Source: Gracilimonas sp031581265 (GTDB lineage Bacteria; Bacteroidota; Rhodothermia; Balneolales; Balneolaceae). Taken from it: a stretch of 64,000 nt of DNA. This document shows positions 42,808 through 52,440 of the stretch, piece after piece. Every line of letters begins with the position of its first letter. The stretch's first letter is position 1. The notes under the pieces are model-generated. The model did no database searches. It saw nothing but the letters and a program-made list of their open reading frames with translations, and was not told where the DNA came from. The stretch lies in contig NZ_JAVLBQ010000005.1 in the NCBI RefSeq assembly GCF_031581265.1, positions 52,486 through 116,485 on the forward strand, read 5' to 3'. Made by a program: the position numbers and the translations under genes.

Positions 42808-44461
42808 CTCCCAATAGGTTAAAACTCCCTACATAAAAATTCGGATCTATAGATAAATGCGTAGATGTGTTTTCCTCTAATACTTTAGACTGCCATTGAG
42901 TGGTTGGATATAGCCGAGACTCCTCTCCATTCAACAGAACATCAATGGGAAGATTGAACCCTGATACTGCATTTCCCCATCGATATCTGAGTTGTCCATC
43001 CCGAAAAGCATATTCTAAAGTTGGAATACGAGTATCTCTCAGGTATTGATCAAAAACCGAATCTAAATTCATTCCCAGTTTATTACTGATATACCCTTCC
43101 ACCTGCTCAGAACTTACGGTTTGATGATAAAATTCACGATTCAAACCACGCAGTGTTTCACGCCAAAGTGAATCATTATCTGCCACTTGACGAAGGGTAT
43201 GCAACAGATTTCCTCCCTTATTGTACATATCGCCCGATCCCTTATGATTTACTCCATATTCTCCAATCAATGGTCTATCATTCAGAATCCCTAAACGCAA
43301 TCCTTGAACATATTCATTGGCAGCCTTCTCACCATAATGATAATCCAGATATAAGCTTTCGGAGTAGTTCGTAAATCCTTCGTGAACCCACATATCTGCG
43401 ACATCGGAATAGGTGATATTATTGGCAAACCATTCGTGACCGGTTTCATGAATAATGATAAAATCGAACTTTAATCCCCAACCGGAACCACTTAAATCTC
43501 TTCCCAAATAACCGTTTTGGTAGCCATTGCCATAAGTCACTGAACTTTGATGCTCCATACCTAAATAAGGTACTTCAACTAATTTGTAGCCATCTTCATA
43601 GAAAGGATATGGTCCAAACCAATATTCAAAAGCATCCATCATGGGCTTTACCTGCTTAAACTGTTCCCGGGCTTTTTCTTCATTTTCTCGCAGCACGTAG
43701 TAATCTAAATCCAACTGTCCCTTTTCTCCCTCATAGGTTTCTCCAAAATGCACATAATCACCGATATTGATATTCACCCCATAATTGTTAATTGGATTGG
43801 AGACAAACCAATGCCATGTCTTGGTATCATTTTTGGTTTCATCCACTCCGCGCAGCCTCCCGTTTGAGACATCCATCAGCGTATCCGGGGCTGTAATACT
43901 GATAAGCATACTATCGGGTTCATCATACGGATGATCTTTGTTGGGCCACCAAATACTTGCCCCAATTACCTGGTTTGAAGTTGCTACAAAAGGCTTGCCG
44001 TTACTGTCAGTGGTCCAGGTAAAACCTCCATCCCAGGGCGGATTTTCAGCTACCAACGGTTTCCCTTCATACCAAACTTTTAACTCTTTAATTTCTCCGG
44101 GATTTTGTTCCTTATTTAATTCCACAAAATAAGCACTTCCTTCTCTGCTGAAATTAAGTTCCTCTTCCTGCTGTGTAATTTTTGTGATGGAAAGGGGTTT
44201 TTGTAAATCAATCTGCATCAACTGATGAGGCTCAAGTACTTCATATTGCATAACATTGGTTCCTGAGATAGAACGGTTTTCTATATTTACAGCTACCGAA
44301 AGATGATAATAGGTGAGATCCCACCAGGCCCTCTCCGGGGTGATACTTCCCCGCAAGGTATCCTGACGGTTAAATTCAGGTTGGGCATATAATGTGTTTA
44401 TTGACAGCAAAAAGGCCGTCAATATGGATAGCAATATTCTGTTGAACGTTTTCTTACTCAT
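42803..44461 (-). CDS. Secreted M1 family aminopeptidase-like metallopeptidase
   Basis: Zinc exopeptidase. The ATG at 44461 opens a signal peptide (SKKTFNRILLSILTAFLLSINTLYAQ); an upstream start would hide it. The M1 zinc site HETGHEWF (His338, Glu339, His342) with the third ligand Glu361 in MWVHEGFTNY is intact. The N-terminal beta domain (YHLSVAVNIENRSISGTNVMQYEVL) fits M1 architecture and YLGMEHQSSVTYGNGYQNG corresponds to the GxMEN exopeptidase motif, altered here to GMEHQ. The altered motif is common in bacterial M1 relatives. At about 552 residues it lacks the long C-terminal helical domain, as short M1 members do. Confidence 0.92.
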   Translation of the reverse strand: MSKKTFNRILLSILTAFLLSINTLYAQPEFNRQDTLRGSITPERAWWDLTYYHLSVAVNIENRSISGTNVMQYEVLEPHQLMQIDLQKPLSITKITQQEEELNFSREGSAYFVELNKEQNPGEIKELKVWYEGKPLVAENPPWDGGFTWTTDSNGKPFVATSNQVIGASIWWPNKDHPYDEPDSMLISITAPDTLMDVSNGRLRGVDETKNDTKTWHWFVSNPINNYGVNINIGDYVHFGETYEGEKGQLDLDYYVLRENEEKAREQFKQVKPMMDAFEYWFGPYPFYEDGYKLVEVPYLGMEHQSSVTYGNGYQNGYLGRDLSGSGWGLKFDFIIIHETGHEWFANNITYSDVADMWVHEGFTNYSESLYLDYHYGEKAANEYVQGLRLGILNDRPLIGEYGVNHKGSGDMYNKGGNLLHTLRQVADNDSLWRETLRGLNREFYHQTVSSEQVEGYISNKLGMNLDSVFDQYLRDTRIPTLEYAFRDGQLRYRWGNAVSGFNLPIDVLLNGEESRLYPTTQWQSKVLEENTSTHLSIDPNFYVGSFNLLGE

Positions 44462-44756
44462 ATTCTTTAGTATAGCGAATGAGGCAGTAGAGAAACTTTG
44501 AATGGTTCTATTTTCGAAATAAGAATATTTCAAAGTATTAAGTTAATGTTTTTATTTATTTAACTTACTCCATCTTTTTTAGAATGCCTCTTATTCTTTA
44601 TATATTGTAAATCTAACGGAGTATAAGAATTTAGAATAAAACACCCATTAAAGTGAGAATAATATGCTACATCTCACAAGTGTTTCTTTCCTGGGTTTTT
44701 GGAAAGTTTTTCATTCAAATTTTAATAGTAATCAACTCAAATTTTCAGGGTTAATC

Positions 44757-45920
44757 ATGAAAAATTTAACGCTACTCGTTATTTCTTTTATCATGCTTTT
44801 GTCAACACATGCATTCGAAGCATTGGCACAAGATGAATCATCACTTTCGGTAGGGGGTGCAATTCGCTATAATGTAATTCTTACCGATTATGAAGATGGA
44901 ACTATCGATAACAACGACGGTCAATTTACCTGGGATACCTGGCGTATAAATGTGAACGCAGAAGAAAACGGGGTTAAGCTCAATTTTGAATACCGATTTT
45001 ATCCAACTTTTAATACCCATTTTGTAAAACAAGGTTGGTTGGGTTACGATTTTAGCGATAATAACAATATTCAAATCGGTGTTACACAAGTTCCTTTTGG
45101 GAACCTACAGTATAACTCTCATAACTGGTGGTTCCAGGGAGCCTATTATGTAGGTATGGAAGATGATCATGATATGGGGATTAAATATACTCATTCTAAC
45201 GACAGCTGGGATTTCATGGCAGCCTATTTTTTTCAACCTGAACCGGCCGGACCGGCAGGAGGTACTGGGTCCTTTGGTTTTGGCGGATCGGGACGTTACT
45301 CTTATGACATTGTACCAACCGGTAATCAAAGTAATTATGAGCGAAACCAATTGAATCTACGCTATACTAAAACTCTTGATATTGATAACGGAACCGTTAA
45401 TGTTGGAGCCAGCGGACAAGTAGGGCAAATTTGGAATCAAGCTTTGGATGAAACCTCCTCCCGATATGCTCTTGCCCTGCATACCGACATTAATTATGGC
45501 AACTGGAATTTTAAAGGGCAGTTTGTCAATTATGCAATGGACGCCCAAAATGACAACGGCCAAAGTGTTGATTTTGTAAATATGGGCGCTTATGGATCTC
45601 CTTACCAGGTAGCCACAGAAATGAACATGTACTCCGCAGGACTCAGTTACAGTTATGATGTAGATTGGGGCCCAATTACCAACCTTAATTTTTATAATGA
45701 TTACACCTTCTTTCAAAAAAACATTGACGGTTATAACGATGCTCACCAGCATGTGTTAGGTTTCCTGCTTAGCGCCGGAAATGTTTATATTTATTTTGAT
45801 ATTGCACGCGGAAGTAACCATCCATGGATCACCCAAAACTTCGGAAGCGGTTTAGCCCAAGGTGTCAATGATGCCCGATGGAATACCCGCTTTAATATCA
45901 ACATTGGGTATTACTTCTAA
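44757..45920 (+). CDS. Outer-membrane porin-like beta-barrel protein
   Basis: 388 residues from the ATG at 44757: a signal peptide (MKNLTLLVISFIMLLSTHAF...LAQ) followed by alternating amphipathic strands: GGAIRYNVILTDYED, WRINVNAEENGVKLNFEYRFYPTFN, GWLGYDFSDNNNIQIGVTQVPFG, and many aromatic-ended strands to the C-terminal RFNINIGYYF. This fits phosphate-selective porins O/P-like or general porins. It precedes the betaine uptake operon but is separated by a strong hairpin (45960-46000). A role in outer membrane passage of osmolytes is only suggested by position. Confidence 0.8.
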   Translation: MKNLTLLVISFIMLLSTHAFEALAQDESSLSVGGAIRYNVILTDYEDGTIDNNDGQFTWDTWRINVNAEENGVKLNFEYRFYPTFNTHFVKQGWLGYDFSDNNNIQIGVTQVPFGNLQYNSHNWWFQGAYYVGMEDDHDMGIKYTHSNDSWDFMAAYFFQPEPAGPAGGTGSFGFGGSGRYSYDIVPTGNQSNYERNQLNLRYTKTLDIDNGTVNVGASGQVGQIWNQALDETSSRYALALHTDINYGNWNFKGQFVNYAMDAQNDNGQSVDFVNMGAYGSPYQVATEMNMYSAGLSYSYDVDWGPITNLNFYNDYTFFQKNIDGYNDAHQHVLGFLLSAGNVYIYFDIARGSNHPWITQNFGSGLAQGVNDARWNTRFNINIGYYF

Positions 45921-45959
45921 TCTAATTCCGGATGAATTGCGTCCTTTCCCTTTTGGGGA

Positions 45960-46000
45960 GGGATGTCCTGAGTGAAGATTCTCTTTACTCAGGACATCCC
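45960..46000 (+). terminator. 19-base-pair hairpin between porin and opuA genes
   Basis: GGGATGTCCTGAGT (45960-45973) pairs perfectly with ACTCAGGACATCCC (45987-46000), and the inner bases pair further to about 19 pairs with a 5-base loop. Only AATTTTC follows, so it may terminate weakly or attenuate and stabilise the opuA message. Confidence 0.75.
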
Positions 46001-46039
46001 AATTTTCTGAATTTCAATCTTGAATGTACTTAATCAGAA

Positions 46040-47272
46040 ATGGCAGCAATCACAGTTGACAATCTCTTTAAAATCTTTGGGAAAAATCCTGAAAAGGCTT
46101 TTCCACTTATCGAAAATGGAAAATCCAAAGACCAAATACTTGAAGAAACCGGCAACACTATTGGTATTAATGATGCCAGTTTTAAGGTTAAAGAAAAAGA
46201 GATGTTTGTTATCATGGGGCTTTCGGGAAGTGGAAAATCCACGGTGCTTCGATGTTTAAATCGTCTCATTGAGCCAACAAAAGGCACCATAAAGATTGGG
46301 GATGAAGACATCACTAAGGTAAGCAAAGAACGGCTGCTGGAGCTGCGGCGTGACAGAATGTCCATGGTATTTCAAAATTTCGGATTATTTCCCCACCGAA
46401 CCGTTGCGAATAACGTGGAATATGGATTGGAAATTGGCGGAATGCCCAAAGAGGAAAGAAGAAAAAAAGCCTATGAAGCACTCGATAAAGTAGGCCTCAA
46501 AGGCTATGAGGAGCAAAAGCCAAGCGAACTGAGTGGAGGTATGCAACAACGGGTAGGGTTAGCACGCGCCCTCGCCAACGATCCTGAAATTTTATTGATG
46601 GATGAAGCCTTCAGTGCTTTGGATCCACTTATCAGGGCCGACATGCAAGATGAACTCCTCGAACTTCAGGCTGAAGTTCACAAAACAGTAGTATTTATCA
46701 CGCACGATTTGGATGAAGCTTTAAAAATTGGCGATCGCATCGCCATCATGAAAGATGGATATGTTGTGCAAGTGGGTACACCTGAAGAAATTCTCACCAA
46801 TCCCGCTGACGATTATGTTAAGGCATTTGTGCAGAATGTGGATCGTACAAGAATTATAACCGCTCAAGCCGTGATGCGGAAAGCTCCGACCATTCAACTA
46901 CCAAAAGACGGGCCCTCAGTTGCCATCCGAAAAATGGAGAAAGTGGGAGTTTCAACAACGTATGTGGTTGATAAAAACCGAAAACTTAAAGGAATTGTTA
47001 CCATTGATGATGCCGTTCACCTTAAAGAAAAAGAAGAAAAGAATATTGAAGAAATTCTGATATCCGATATTAAAACGGCTCACCCCGAAACCCCTATAAA
47101 TCAACTCCTGCCTATGGCGATAGAGGCCAGCTACCCCATCGCAATTATTGATGATGAAAGAAATTTGAAAGGTATTGTTGACCGAGCCACTATCCTGGCT
47201 GAGTTAAATGAAAATGGCAATATCGAAGCTTCAACAAAACAAGAAACCAAAACCAAAACCAAACAACAATAA
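46040..47272 (+). CDS. opuAA: Glycine betaine/proline ABC transporter ATP-binding protein with CBS domains
   Basis: ATPase of the OpuA/ProU importer of the osmolyte glycine betaine. Walker A GLSGSGKST (about 58-66), Q-loop FQNFGLF, signature LSGGMQQRVGLARALA and Walker B LLMDEAFSALD are all present. The C-terminus (from about 275) has a CBS-like pair (MRKAPTIQLPKDGPSVAIRKMEKVGVSTTYVVDKNRKLKGIVTIDD and IKTAHPETPINQLLPMAIEASYPIAIIDDERNLKGIVDRATIL), which in OpuA senses ionic strength or cyclic di-AMP. The permease gene starts 2 bases later. It corresponds to ProV. Confidence 0.96.
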   Translation: MAAITVDNLFKIFGKNPEKAFPLIENGKSKDQILEETGNTIGINDASFKVKEKEMFVIMGLSGSGKSTVLRCLNRLIEPTKGTIKIGDEDITKVSKERLLELRRDRMSMVFQNFGLFPHRTVANNVEYGLEIGGMPKEERRKKAYEALDKVGLKGYEEQKPSELSGGMQQRVGLARALANDPEILLMDEAFSALDPLIRADMQDELLELQAEVHKTVVFITHDLDEALKIGDRIAIMKDGYVVQVGTPEEILTNPADDYVKAFVQNVDRTRIITAQAVMRKAPTIQLPKDGPSVAIRKMEKVGVSTTYVVDKNRKLKGIVTIDDAVHLKEKEEKNIEEILISDIKTAHPETPINQLLPMAIEASYPIAIIDDERNLKGIVDRATILAELNENGNIEASTKQETKTKTKQQ

Positions 47273-47274
47273 CG

Positions 47275-48096
47275 ATGTTTGATATACCTGTTGGAGATTT
47301 CTTTGAGTTCTTAATCAATTGGTTAACCGATAATCTTGGTGGCTTTTTTGACCTGATAACCATTACTGTTAAAGCCTTTTTAGTGGGAATCGAAAATGTG
47401 CTGCTATTTCCTCATCCTTTAGTTATGATTGCACTTTTAGCTGGCTTAGCTTGGTATGTATCAGGTAAAGGTGTGGGCATTTTTACCATTCTGGGATTGA
47501 TTGTTGTGGAGGGCATGGATATGTGGGATGGCACTATGGAAACATTGGCCCTCATAATAACTGCTGTTTTCATAGCGCTTTTAATTGGAATTCCTCTTGG
47601 AATCTGGGCATCAAAAAGTAAAACCGTTGAACGCGTCGTTCGCCCCATCCTAGACTTCATGCAGACAATGCCGGCGTTTGTCTATTTAATACCGGCTGTA
47701 TTGTTTTTTGGTCTCGGCGAAGTACCGGGAATTATTGCAACACTTATATTTGCTATGCCACCGGCTGTCCGGCTAACTAATTTAGGAATTCGGCAAGTTC
47801 CCGAAGAAATAAGAGAAGCCGCTCTTGCCTTTGGATCTGACTCTAAACAAATGCTTTTTAAAGTTGAATTACCTGTAGCTATGCCCACTATTCTTGCGGG
47901 AGTGAATCAAACCATTATGCTGGCACTATCCATGGTGGTAATTGCTGCATTAATTGGCGCCGGAGGGTTAGGCCAACCTGTGGTTACCGGACTCCAACAA
48001 CTTGATATAGGCTTAGGATTTGAAGGAGGACTGGCTATTGTGATTTTAGCTGTTTTCCTGGACCGGGTAACGCAGTCTTTGGGCGCCGCTGAATGA
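47275..48096 (+). CDS. opuAB: Glycine betaine/proline ABC transporter permease
   Basis: Inner-membrane permease (ProW-like) of 273 residues with six or so helices. The family core is visible: ALIIGIPLGIWASKSKTVERVVRPILDFMQTMPAFVYLIPAVLFFGLGEVPGIIATLIFAMPPAVRLTNLGIRQVPEEIREAALAFGSDSKQMLFKVELPVAMPTILAGVNQTIMLALSMVVIAALIGAGGLGQPVVTGLQ contains the EAA-type loop for the ATPase (EAALAFGSDSKQMLFKVELP). Unlike fused OpuABC proteins it lacks a binding domain, which is the separate gene downstream. Confidence 0.96.
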   Translation: MFDIPVGDFFEFLINWLTDNLGGFFDLITITVKAFLVGIENVLLFPHPLVMIALLAGLAWYVSGKGVGIFTILGLIVVEGMDMWDGTMETLALIITAVFIALLIGIPLGIWASKSKTVERVVRPILDFMQTMPAFVYLIPAVLFFGLGEVPGIIATLIFAMPPAVRLTNLGIRQVPEEIREAALAFGSDSKQMLFKVELPVAMPTILAGVNQTIMLALSMVVIAALIGAGGLGQPVVTGLQQLDIGLGFEGGLAIVILAVFLDRVTQSLGAAE

Positions 48097-48160
48097 ATTG
48101 AATTTAGAATCTTGATACGAATACAAATTGAATAAAAACTCCAATCAAACAGAGAGAATT

Positions 48161-49060
48161 ATGTTAACCAACAATAAAATAATAAACCTGATTTCAAAGT
48201 TAGGTGTCTTTGTCTTGGCTGTAGGTTTGATTACCGGCTGCAGTCAACAAGAAAACCAAAAATCAGCTGATTTAGTATATGTAAACTGGGCCGAAGGTAT
48301 TGCCTACACAAACCTTGCTAAAGTAGTACTGGAAGATAAAATGGGATATGAGGTTGAGATTACTTCAGCAGACGTCGGCCCTGCGTACACAGCTATAGCT
48401 CAAGGCGATGCCGATGCTTTCATGGAAACCTGGCTGCCCGTCCTTCACAGGAATTACTACAACCAATTTCAGGATGATATTGTAGATTTAGGACCTGTTT
48501 ATGAAGGGACACAGAGCGGCCTTGTTGTTCCTGAATATGTACCTGTAGATAGTATCAATCAACTCAACGACTATGTGGATCAGTTCGATAGAGAAATTAC
48601 CGGGATCGATGCCGGTGCAGGAATTATGCAAACCACTGATTCCTTAATCACCGATGTCTATAATCTGGATTATGAACTTATCACTTCCAGCGGACCTGCA
48701 ATGACCTCTGCTCTTCAACGGGCTATCGAAGATGAAGACTGGATAGTTGTTACAGGATGGAAACCTCACTGGAAATTTGGTCGCTTTGACCTCAAGTTTC
48801 TTCAACAAGATGAAGACAAAGTGGTTTGGGAAACAGGTAATATCCATATCATGGGTCGTCAAAACTTAGCCCAGGAAAAGCCACAGCTGGCTGAATTCCT
48901 ATCCAATATGCATCTAACCGATGCAGAACTTGCAGACTTAATGGTGGCTATTAATCAGTCAGATGAAGATAACGAGGCAGTAGCCCGTCAATGGATGCAA
49001 GAAAACCAAGATGTTATTGAAGAATGGATTCCGGCTGATGCCCAACAGGCTGAAATGTAG
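48161..49060 (+). CDS. opuAC: Glycine betaine-binding lipoprotein (OpuAC/ProX)
   Basis: Periplasmic or membrane-anchored receptor of the betaine importer. The ATG at 48161 is chosen; a TTG at 48128 gives an unlikely leader. Lipobox LITGC (Cys about 28). OpuAC features: DLVYVNWAEGIAYTNLAKVVLEDKMGYEVEITSADVGPAYTAIAQGDADAFMETWLPVLHRNYYN and GWKPHWKFGRFDLKFLQQD. Third gene of the opuA operon, followed by a strong terminator (49088). A diverged paralogue is at 39124-40020. Confidence 0.94.
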   Translation: MLTNNKIINLISKLGVFVLAVGLITGCSQQENQKSADLVYVNWAEGIAYTNLAKVVLEDKMGYEVEITSADVGPAYTAIAQGDADAFMETWLPVLHRNYYNQFQDDIVDLGPVYEGTQSGLVVPEYVPVDSINQLNDYVDQFDREITGIDAGAGIMQTTDSLITDVYNLDYELITSSGPAMTSALQRAIEDEDWIVVTGWKPHWKFGRFDLKFLQQDEDKVVWETGNIHIMGRQNLAQEKPQLAEFLSNMHLTDAELADLMVAINQSDEDNEAVARQWMQENQDVIEEWIPADAQQAEM

Positions 49061-49087
49061 TTTCGAAAATTGAATGAAAAAAATATA

Positions 49088-49117
49088 GGGAAATACGTTT
49101 ATTCGTATTTCCCTTTT
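49088..49117 (+). terminator. Terminator of the opuA operon
   Basis: GGGAAATACG (49088-49097), loop TTTATT, CGTATTTCCC (49104-49113), then TTTT. Perfect 10-base-pair stem 28 bases after the last gene. Confidence 0.92.
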
Positions 49118-49545
49118 CTATTTAGCATTTAATTTATTCAACATAAAATTCTGATTGCAGAGTCTGCTTGTTTAAGTTTATTTTACCCTCTAAAATTCGT
49201 GAATGGTAAACATATTTGTTATTAATTGGCATACGAAAACATACGGAATTTTAAATTTCCTTAAGGTGTCTTGAGCCATCATTAATAAACTCAAAGATAG
49301 ATATTAATAAACTCAAAGATAGATATTAATATAATATCCTTGATTTAGCTCCTTATGGTATCATTTCTGCTTCAGTTTCTTTATTGCGAAAGGATTAAGA
49401 ACCTCAACTCTCAAAGAATTGGAGTTTACTCTTGGCCAACTAAGAAAAACGGTGAGTATAATAATTACTATTATTACGAAAAAGAAAAGGTATAGATCTA
49501 AACAACAGAATTGGTAATTCTATATCTTCCTACTGGACTTTTCTT
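49118..49545. other. Gene-poor stretch
   Basis: No confident gene. It holds a short tandem repeat (49281-49330) and a 46-codon open frame at 49355-49495 (MVSFLLQFLYCERIKNLNSQ..., ending in Tyr/Lys-rich low complexity), for which I see no support. Confidence 0.5.
49281..49330. repeat. 22-base tandem repeat, 2.3 copies
   Basis: The unit ATTAATAAACTCAAAGATAG plus AT occurs at 49281-49302 and 49303-49324 without mismatch, followed by the first six bases of a third copy. Confidence 0.9.
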
Positions 49546-51600
49546 TCAAAACTGAAGACGAGCTTGCAATCCTATTGAATTGCGAATATTCCCTCTTACC
49601 TCGCTAAGCCCACTACCTAATACCTGAGTGTTTTCAAAAATAGTTACTCCATACTTGAACCATAAGTCTAAAAAGTCGGCGGCATCATATTTCACTGTAA
49701 CGTAAGCCCTCTGTCCCTGGTCATACAAAACAGTATTAGACAGGACGTACAGTAAATCACTTTCAAATTGGTAAACCCGGGTATTGAAACTGTCGGTATC
49801 GAATAAACTGATTCGGCCATCAATTCTGAGCTTTGGGCTGGGTTGTAGCCTTAGATCCTGATAAATCAAGAATCCTGTCTCCCACTTACCACCTGCTTCC
49901 TGATTTCGAACTAATTCAACCCGAGATCGCAACCTAACTTCCGAACTTACCCAATACTCCAAATTTGCTCTAAAACTTGACCTTTTTTCTTCCCCTAATT
50001 TAAGTTCTTCTTTGCCAAGAGAATTCGAAATCACATATTCTTCATCCTGAATTTCATTCCGAACCATGAAATAGATATTGAATTGGGAATTGAAAATTAT
50101 TTCTGCTAACCCCAGCATGTCATATCCCCCGGTGGCTTGGGAGGTTCCAAAAGTGGGAGAGGCAAAATAGTATTGATCAAAATATCCGCTGAAGGTCACG
50201 TTTTGATTTAGTGTATGCCTCAACCCTACATAAAAACCTTCTTCATTTTGAGGGGCAGATGACCGTTCTCCAAAACCACTCCCCAAAAACGACTGAAAAT
50301 CTCGACGATAGTTTCGATATAGTATAGCAAGATCAGTATTCAACCCAACCGGAGTTTCTACCCCTGCCACACCTCCAAATCCTCCATTTTGACTTCTTGC
50401 AAATTCTCCAAATACAAATGCTTCTCCTATGAGTCCCCGGTAGTCAATACCAACAACAGAATGCTCTTTGCCTTCAAAATCATACCTGTTGCTTAAAGAA
50501 CTTCCCCTGCCAATATAACTATCAAAGGTATTGTAGTATCCTGTAGCCCCTAACAAACCAAGTGGAGTATCAACTCTAAGGCGCCCTCCCATGGTCTTTT
50601 GATTGATGTTATTCTTGCGACTTTCTTCATTTATCGTTCGGTGAAACCCACTTGAAGTCGGAAATCGTGTAGTATCTCCCTGTAATACGGATGCAGTTCT
50701 TGGGCGGTCAGAATAAAAGGCGGTCACTTCTACCTGTTCTCCATAAGAAGCCGCAACTCCCCTAAAAAAATCTGTTTCCTGTGCCGATGAGTAGGGTTTT
50801 ATACCTCTCTCATTTTTACTGATGGTTCCAGTTACCTCACGTCCCTTCCCAAACACTCCTCCTGACCATAACACTAATCCCTGTCCAAAACTGAGGCTAT
50901 AATCTCCTATCACTAAATCATTTAATTTCCCATTATCCACAAAAGCGATATGGCCTGAGTTATAATCAAAACCTGTAATACCATTTAATGTTTCGCCGGG
51001 ATCTTTTTCTTGAGTAAGGTTTAAAGAAAGGTGGTTAGTAGTCATTCGGAGACGTTGATAATATTTAACGGGACTTCCCAAATACCCGCCTAATGAATCG
51101 GGACGTTTATACCCTTCTCTGGTCTGCAAATTTTGTTGATAACGGGAAAAGATATCGAACTTTCTATTATCCAGCCAATACTCCGGGCGCATATACATGT
51201 CTCGAAATTGAGCTCCCGTGCCGCCAATAGACACATATGGTCGCATTCTCCCATACGTTGCAGGACCAATACCACTTACTTCCAATAATTCTTCCTTTTC
51301 TTCGAAGGGCTTACTGTTTCTGTAACTGAGTATGGCACGCGCAATTTTCAGATTAATTCCCGGGACCTGCAGTAAATCATCCAACCCGGCCCTGTTTATA
51401 TTTACCGGATTTGCTGCCAAATCTTCCAAAAATTGCACCAGTTGTTCCCCCGACAAACCAGACTCTTCTGTATCTAATTCTTCAAAGGCTTTTTCAAGCT
51501 GTTCCTGAACACTTGTTGTATCCTGTGAATACACATTGAACGGGTTTACCGCTACGGTACCAAGTATTAAAAATGATATGATTAAAAAACGGACTTGCAT
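49546..51600 (-). CDS. Helix-hairpin-helix domain protein with C-terminal beta-barrel
   Basis: 684 residues: a signal peptide (1-25), then two helix-hairpin-helix motifs (VNINRAGLDDLLQVPGINLKIARAILSYRNSKPF and ELLEVSGIGPATYGRMRPYV, roughly 66-128) like those of the DNA-binding ComEA domain. The remaining ~540 residues are strand-rich (DLVIGDYSLSFGQGLVLWSGGVFGKGR, HSVVGIDYRGLIGEAFVFGEFARS, GFYVGLRHTLNQNVTFSGYFDQYYF) and look like an outer-membrane barrel. A barrel with an attached DNA-binding HhH domain is suggestive of surface DNA binding or uptake, but unproven. Its ATG shares a base with the stop of the upstream PorV-like gene. Homologues occur in Bacteroidota with no known function. Confidence 0.8.
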   Translation of the reverse strand: MQVRFLIISFLILGTVAVNPFNVYSQDTTSVQEQLEKAFEELDTEESGLSGEQLVQFLEDLAANPVNINRAGLDDLLQVPGINLKIARAILSYRNSKPFEEKEELLEVSGIGPATYGRMRPYVSIGGTGAQFRDMYMRPEYWLDNRKFDIFSRYQQNLQTREGYKRPDSLGGYLGSPVKYYQRLRMTTNHLSLNLTQEKDPGETLNGITGFDYNSGHIAFVDNGKLNDLVIGDYSLSFGQGLVLWSGGVFGKGREVTGTISKNERGIKPYSSAQETDFFRGVAASYGEQVEVTAFYSDRPRTASVLQGDTTRFPTSSGFHRTINEESRKNNINQKTMGGRLRVDTPLGLLGATGYYNTFDSYIGRGSSLSNRYDFEGKEHSVVGIDYRGLIGEAFVFGEFARSQNGGFGGVAGVETPVGLNTDLAILYRNYRRDFQSFLGSGFGERSSAPQNEEGFYVGLRHTLNQNVTFSGYFDQYYFASPTFGTSQATGGYDMLGLAEIIFNSQFNIYFMVRNEIQDEEYVISNSLGKEELKLGEEKRSSFRANLEYWVSSEVRLRSRVELVRNQEAGGKWETGFLIYQDLRLQPSPKLRIDGRISLFDTDSFNTRVYQFESDLLYVLSNTVLYDQGQRAYVTVKYDAADFLDLWFKYGVTIFENTQVLGSGLSEVRGNIRNSIGLQARLQF

Positions 51601-52418
51601 TAAAAATAGAGCATAAAATCAATACCGGGGCTAAATCCAAGGAGTTCGTGTTTCTGCACGGCTACATTTACATCCCACCTGTCGCCGGCATATCCAAATC
51701 CTAACGAATAACTGATGGGTTCCGTCGTTATTCCAACTCTCCCTTTTAACTCATCCACAACACTGATTTCAACTCCGCCTCTATAGGAGACCGGAAAGCG
51801 GACATCCTTCACCATATCAAAAGAAAACAATGCCAATGCATTTAGGTTGTAAGAAAAACCGAGAGCAATATCGCGGGGAAGCTCCTCATCAATTCCACTA
51901 TATTTTGCATAGTTAACATTTATTGATCTCGCCCCTATCCACAAATCATTTGTTAACTTTGCGGCAATGCCTACATCTAACCCTACTGCTCCACCCGAAC
52001 CATAATCTCCTCCAAAAGATATATGATTATAGTTCGCTGTAACCCCAAAATGTAACATGCGCCATTCGTTTTTATATCCTAAACGAATTCTCGTTTCATT
52101 GAAAAGATTATCCCCATAACGATGAAATCCTAAAGATGCGGTTCCAAAATTAGTAGGCAGGCTTCCTATCGCAGACATATCTGTTAACTCCGAAAAGCCA
52201 TAATTTCTTAATCCATAAAATCCAACGGCCATACTTTCGTTACTTGTCATAGCAGGATTCGAAAAAAGAGACCAGTCATAGTTTGGTAAAGCAGTGGTGG
52301 CCTGCCCCATTCCAAGCCCCCGGGCTCCCATATTTAATTGGGCTAAAGCCGGAATACTAAAAAGCCCCAAAATTATGGTCAAAGAAATTTTATAAAGATG
52401 GTCTTGTATTCGTATCAT
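51600..52418 (-). CDS. PorV/PorQ-like outer-membrane beta-barrel protein
   Basis: 272 residues with a signal peptide (about 1-26, ends PALAQL). The mature protein begins MGARGLGMGQATTALPNYDWSLFSNPAM, the typical start of the PorV/PorQ (FadL/UPF0164-like) barrels, followed by GFHRYGDNLFNETRIRLGYKN and other strands to FSPGIDFMLYF. PorV and PorQ belong to the type IX secretion machinery in Bacteroidota, where they shuttle or attach cargo. Overlap TAATG with the HhH-barrel gene downstream means coupled translation. Divergent from the PorD-like gene. Role in secretion is inference. Confidence 0.8.
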   Translation of the reverse strand: MIRIQDHLYKISLTIILGLFSIPALAQLNMGARGLGMGQATTALPNYDWSLFSNPAMTSNESMAVGFYGLRNYGFSELTDMSAIGSLPTNFGTASLGFHRYGDNLFNETRIRLGYKNEWRMLHFGVTANYNHISFGGDYGSGGAVGLDVGIAAKLTNDLWIGARSINVNYAKYSGIDEELPRDIALGFSYNLNALALFSFDMVKDVRFPVSYRGGVEISVVDELKGRVGITTEPISYSLGFGYAGDRWDVNVAVQKHELLGFSPGIDFMLYF

Positions 52419-52440
52419 ATGTCACATTATAATAATCGAT

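Noticed and set aside
49355..49495. 46-codon open frame starting MVSFLLQFLYCERIKN in the gap after the opuA operon
   Set aside because: No ribosome-binding site, low-complexity Tyr/Lys tail and no recognisable family; chance open frame in AT-rich DNA is more likely.
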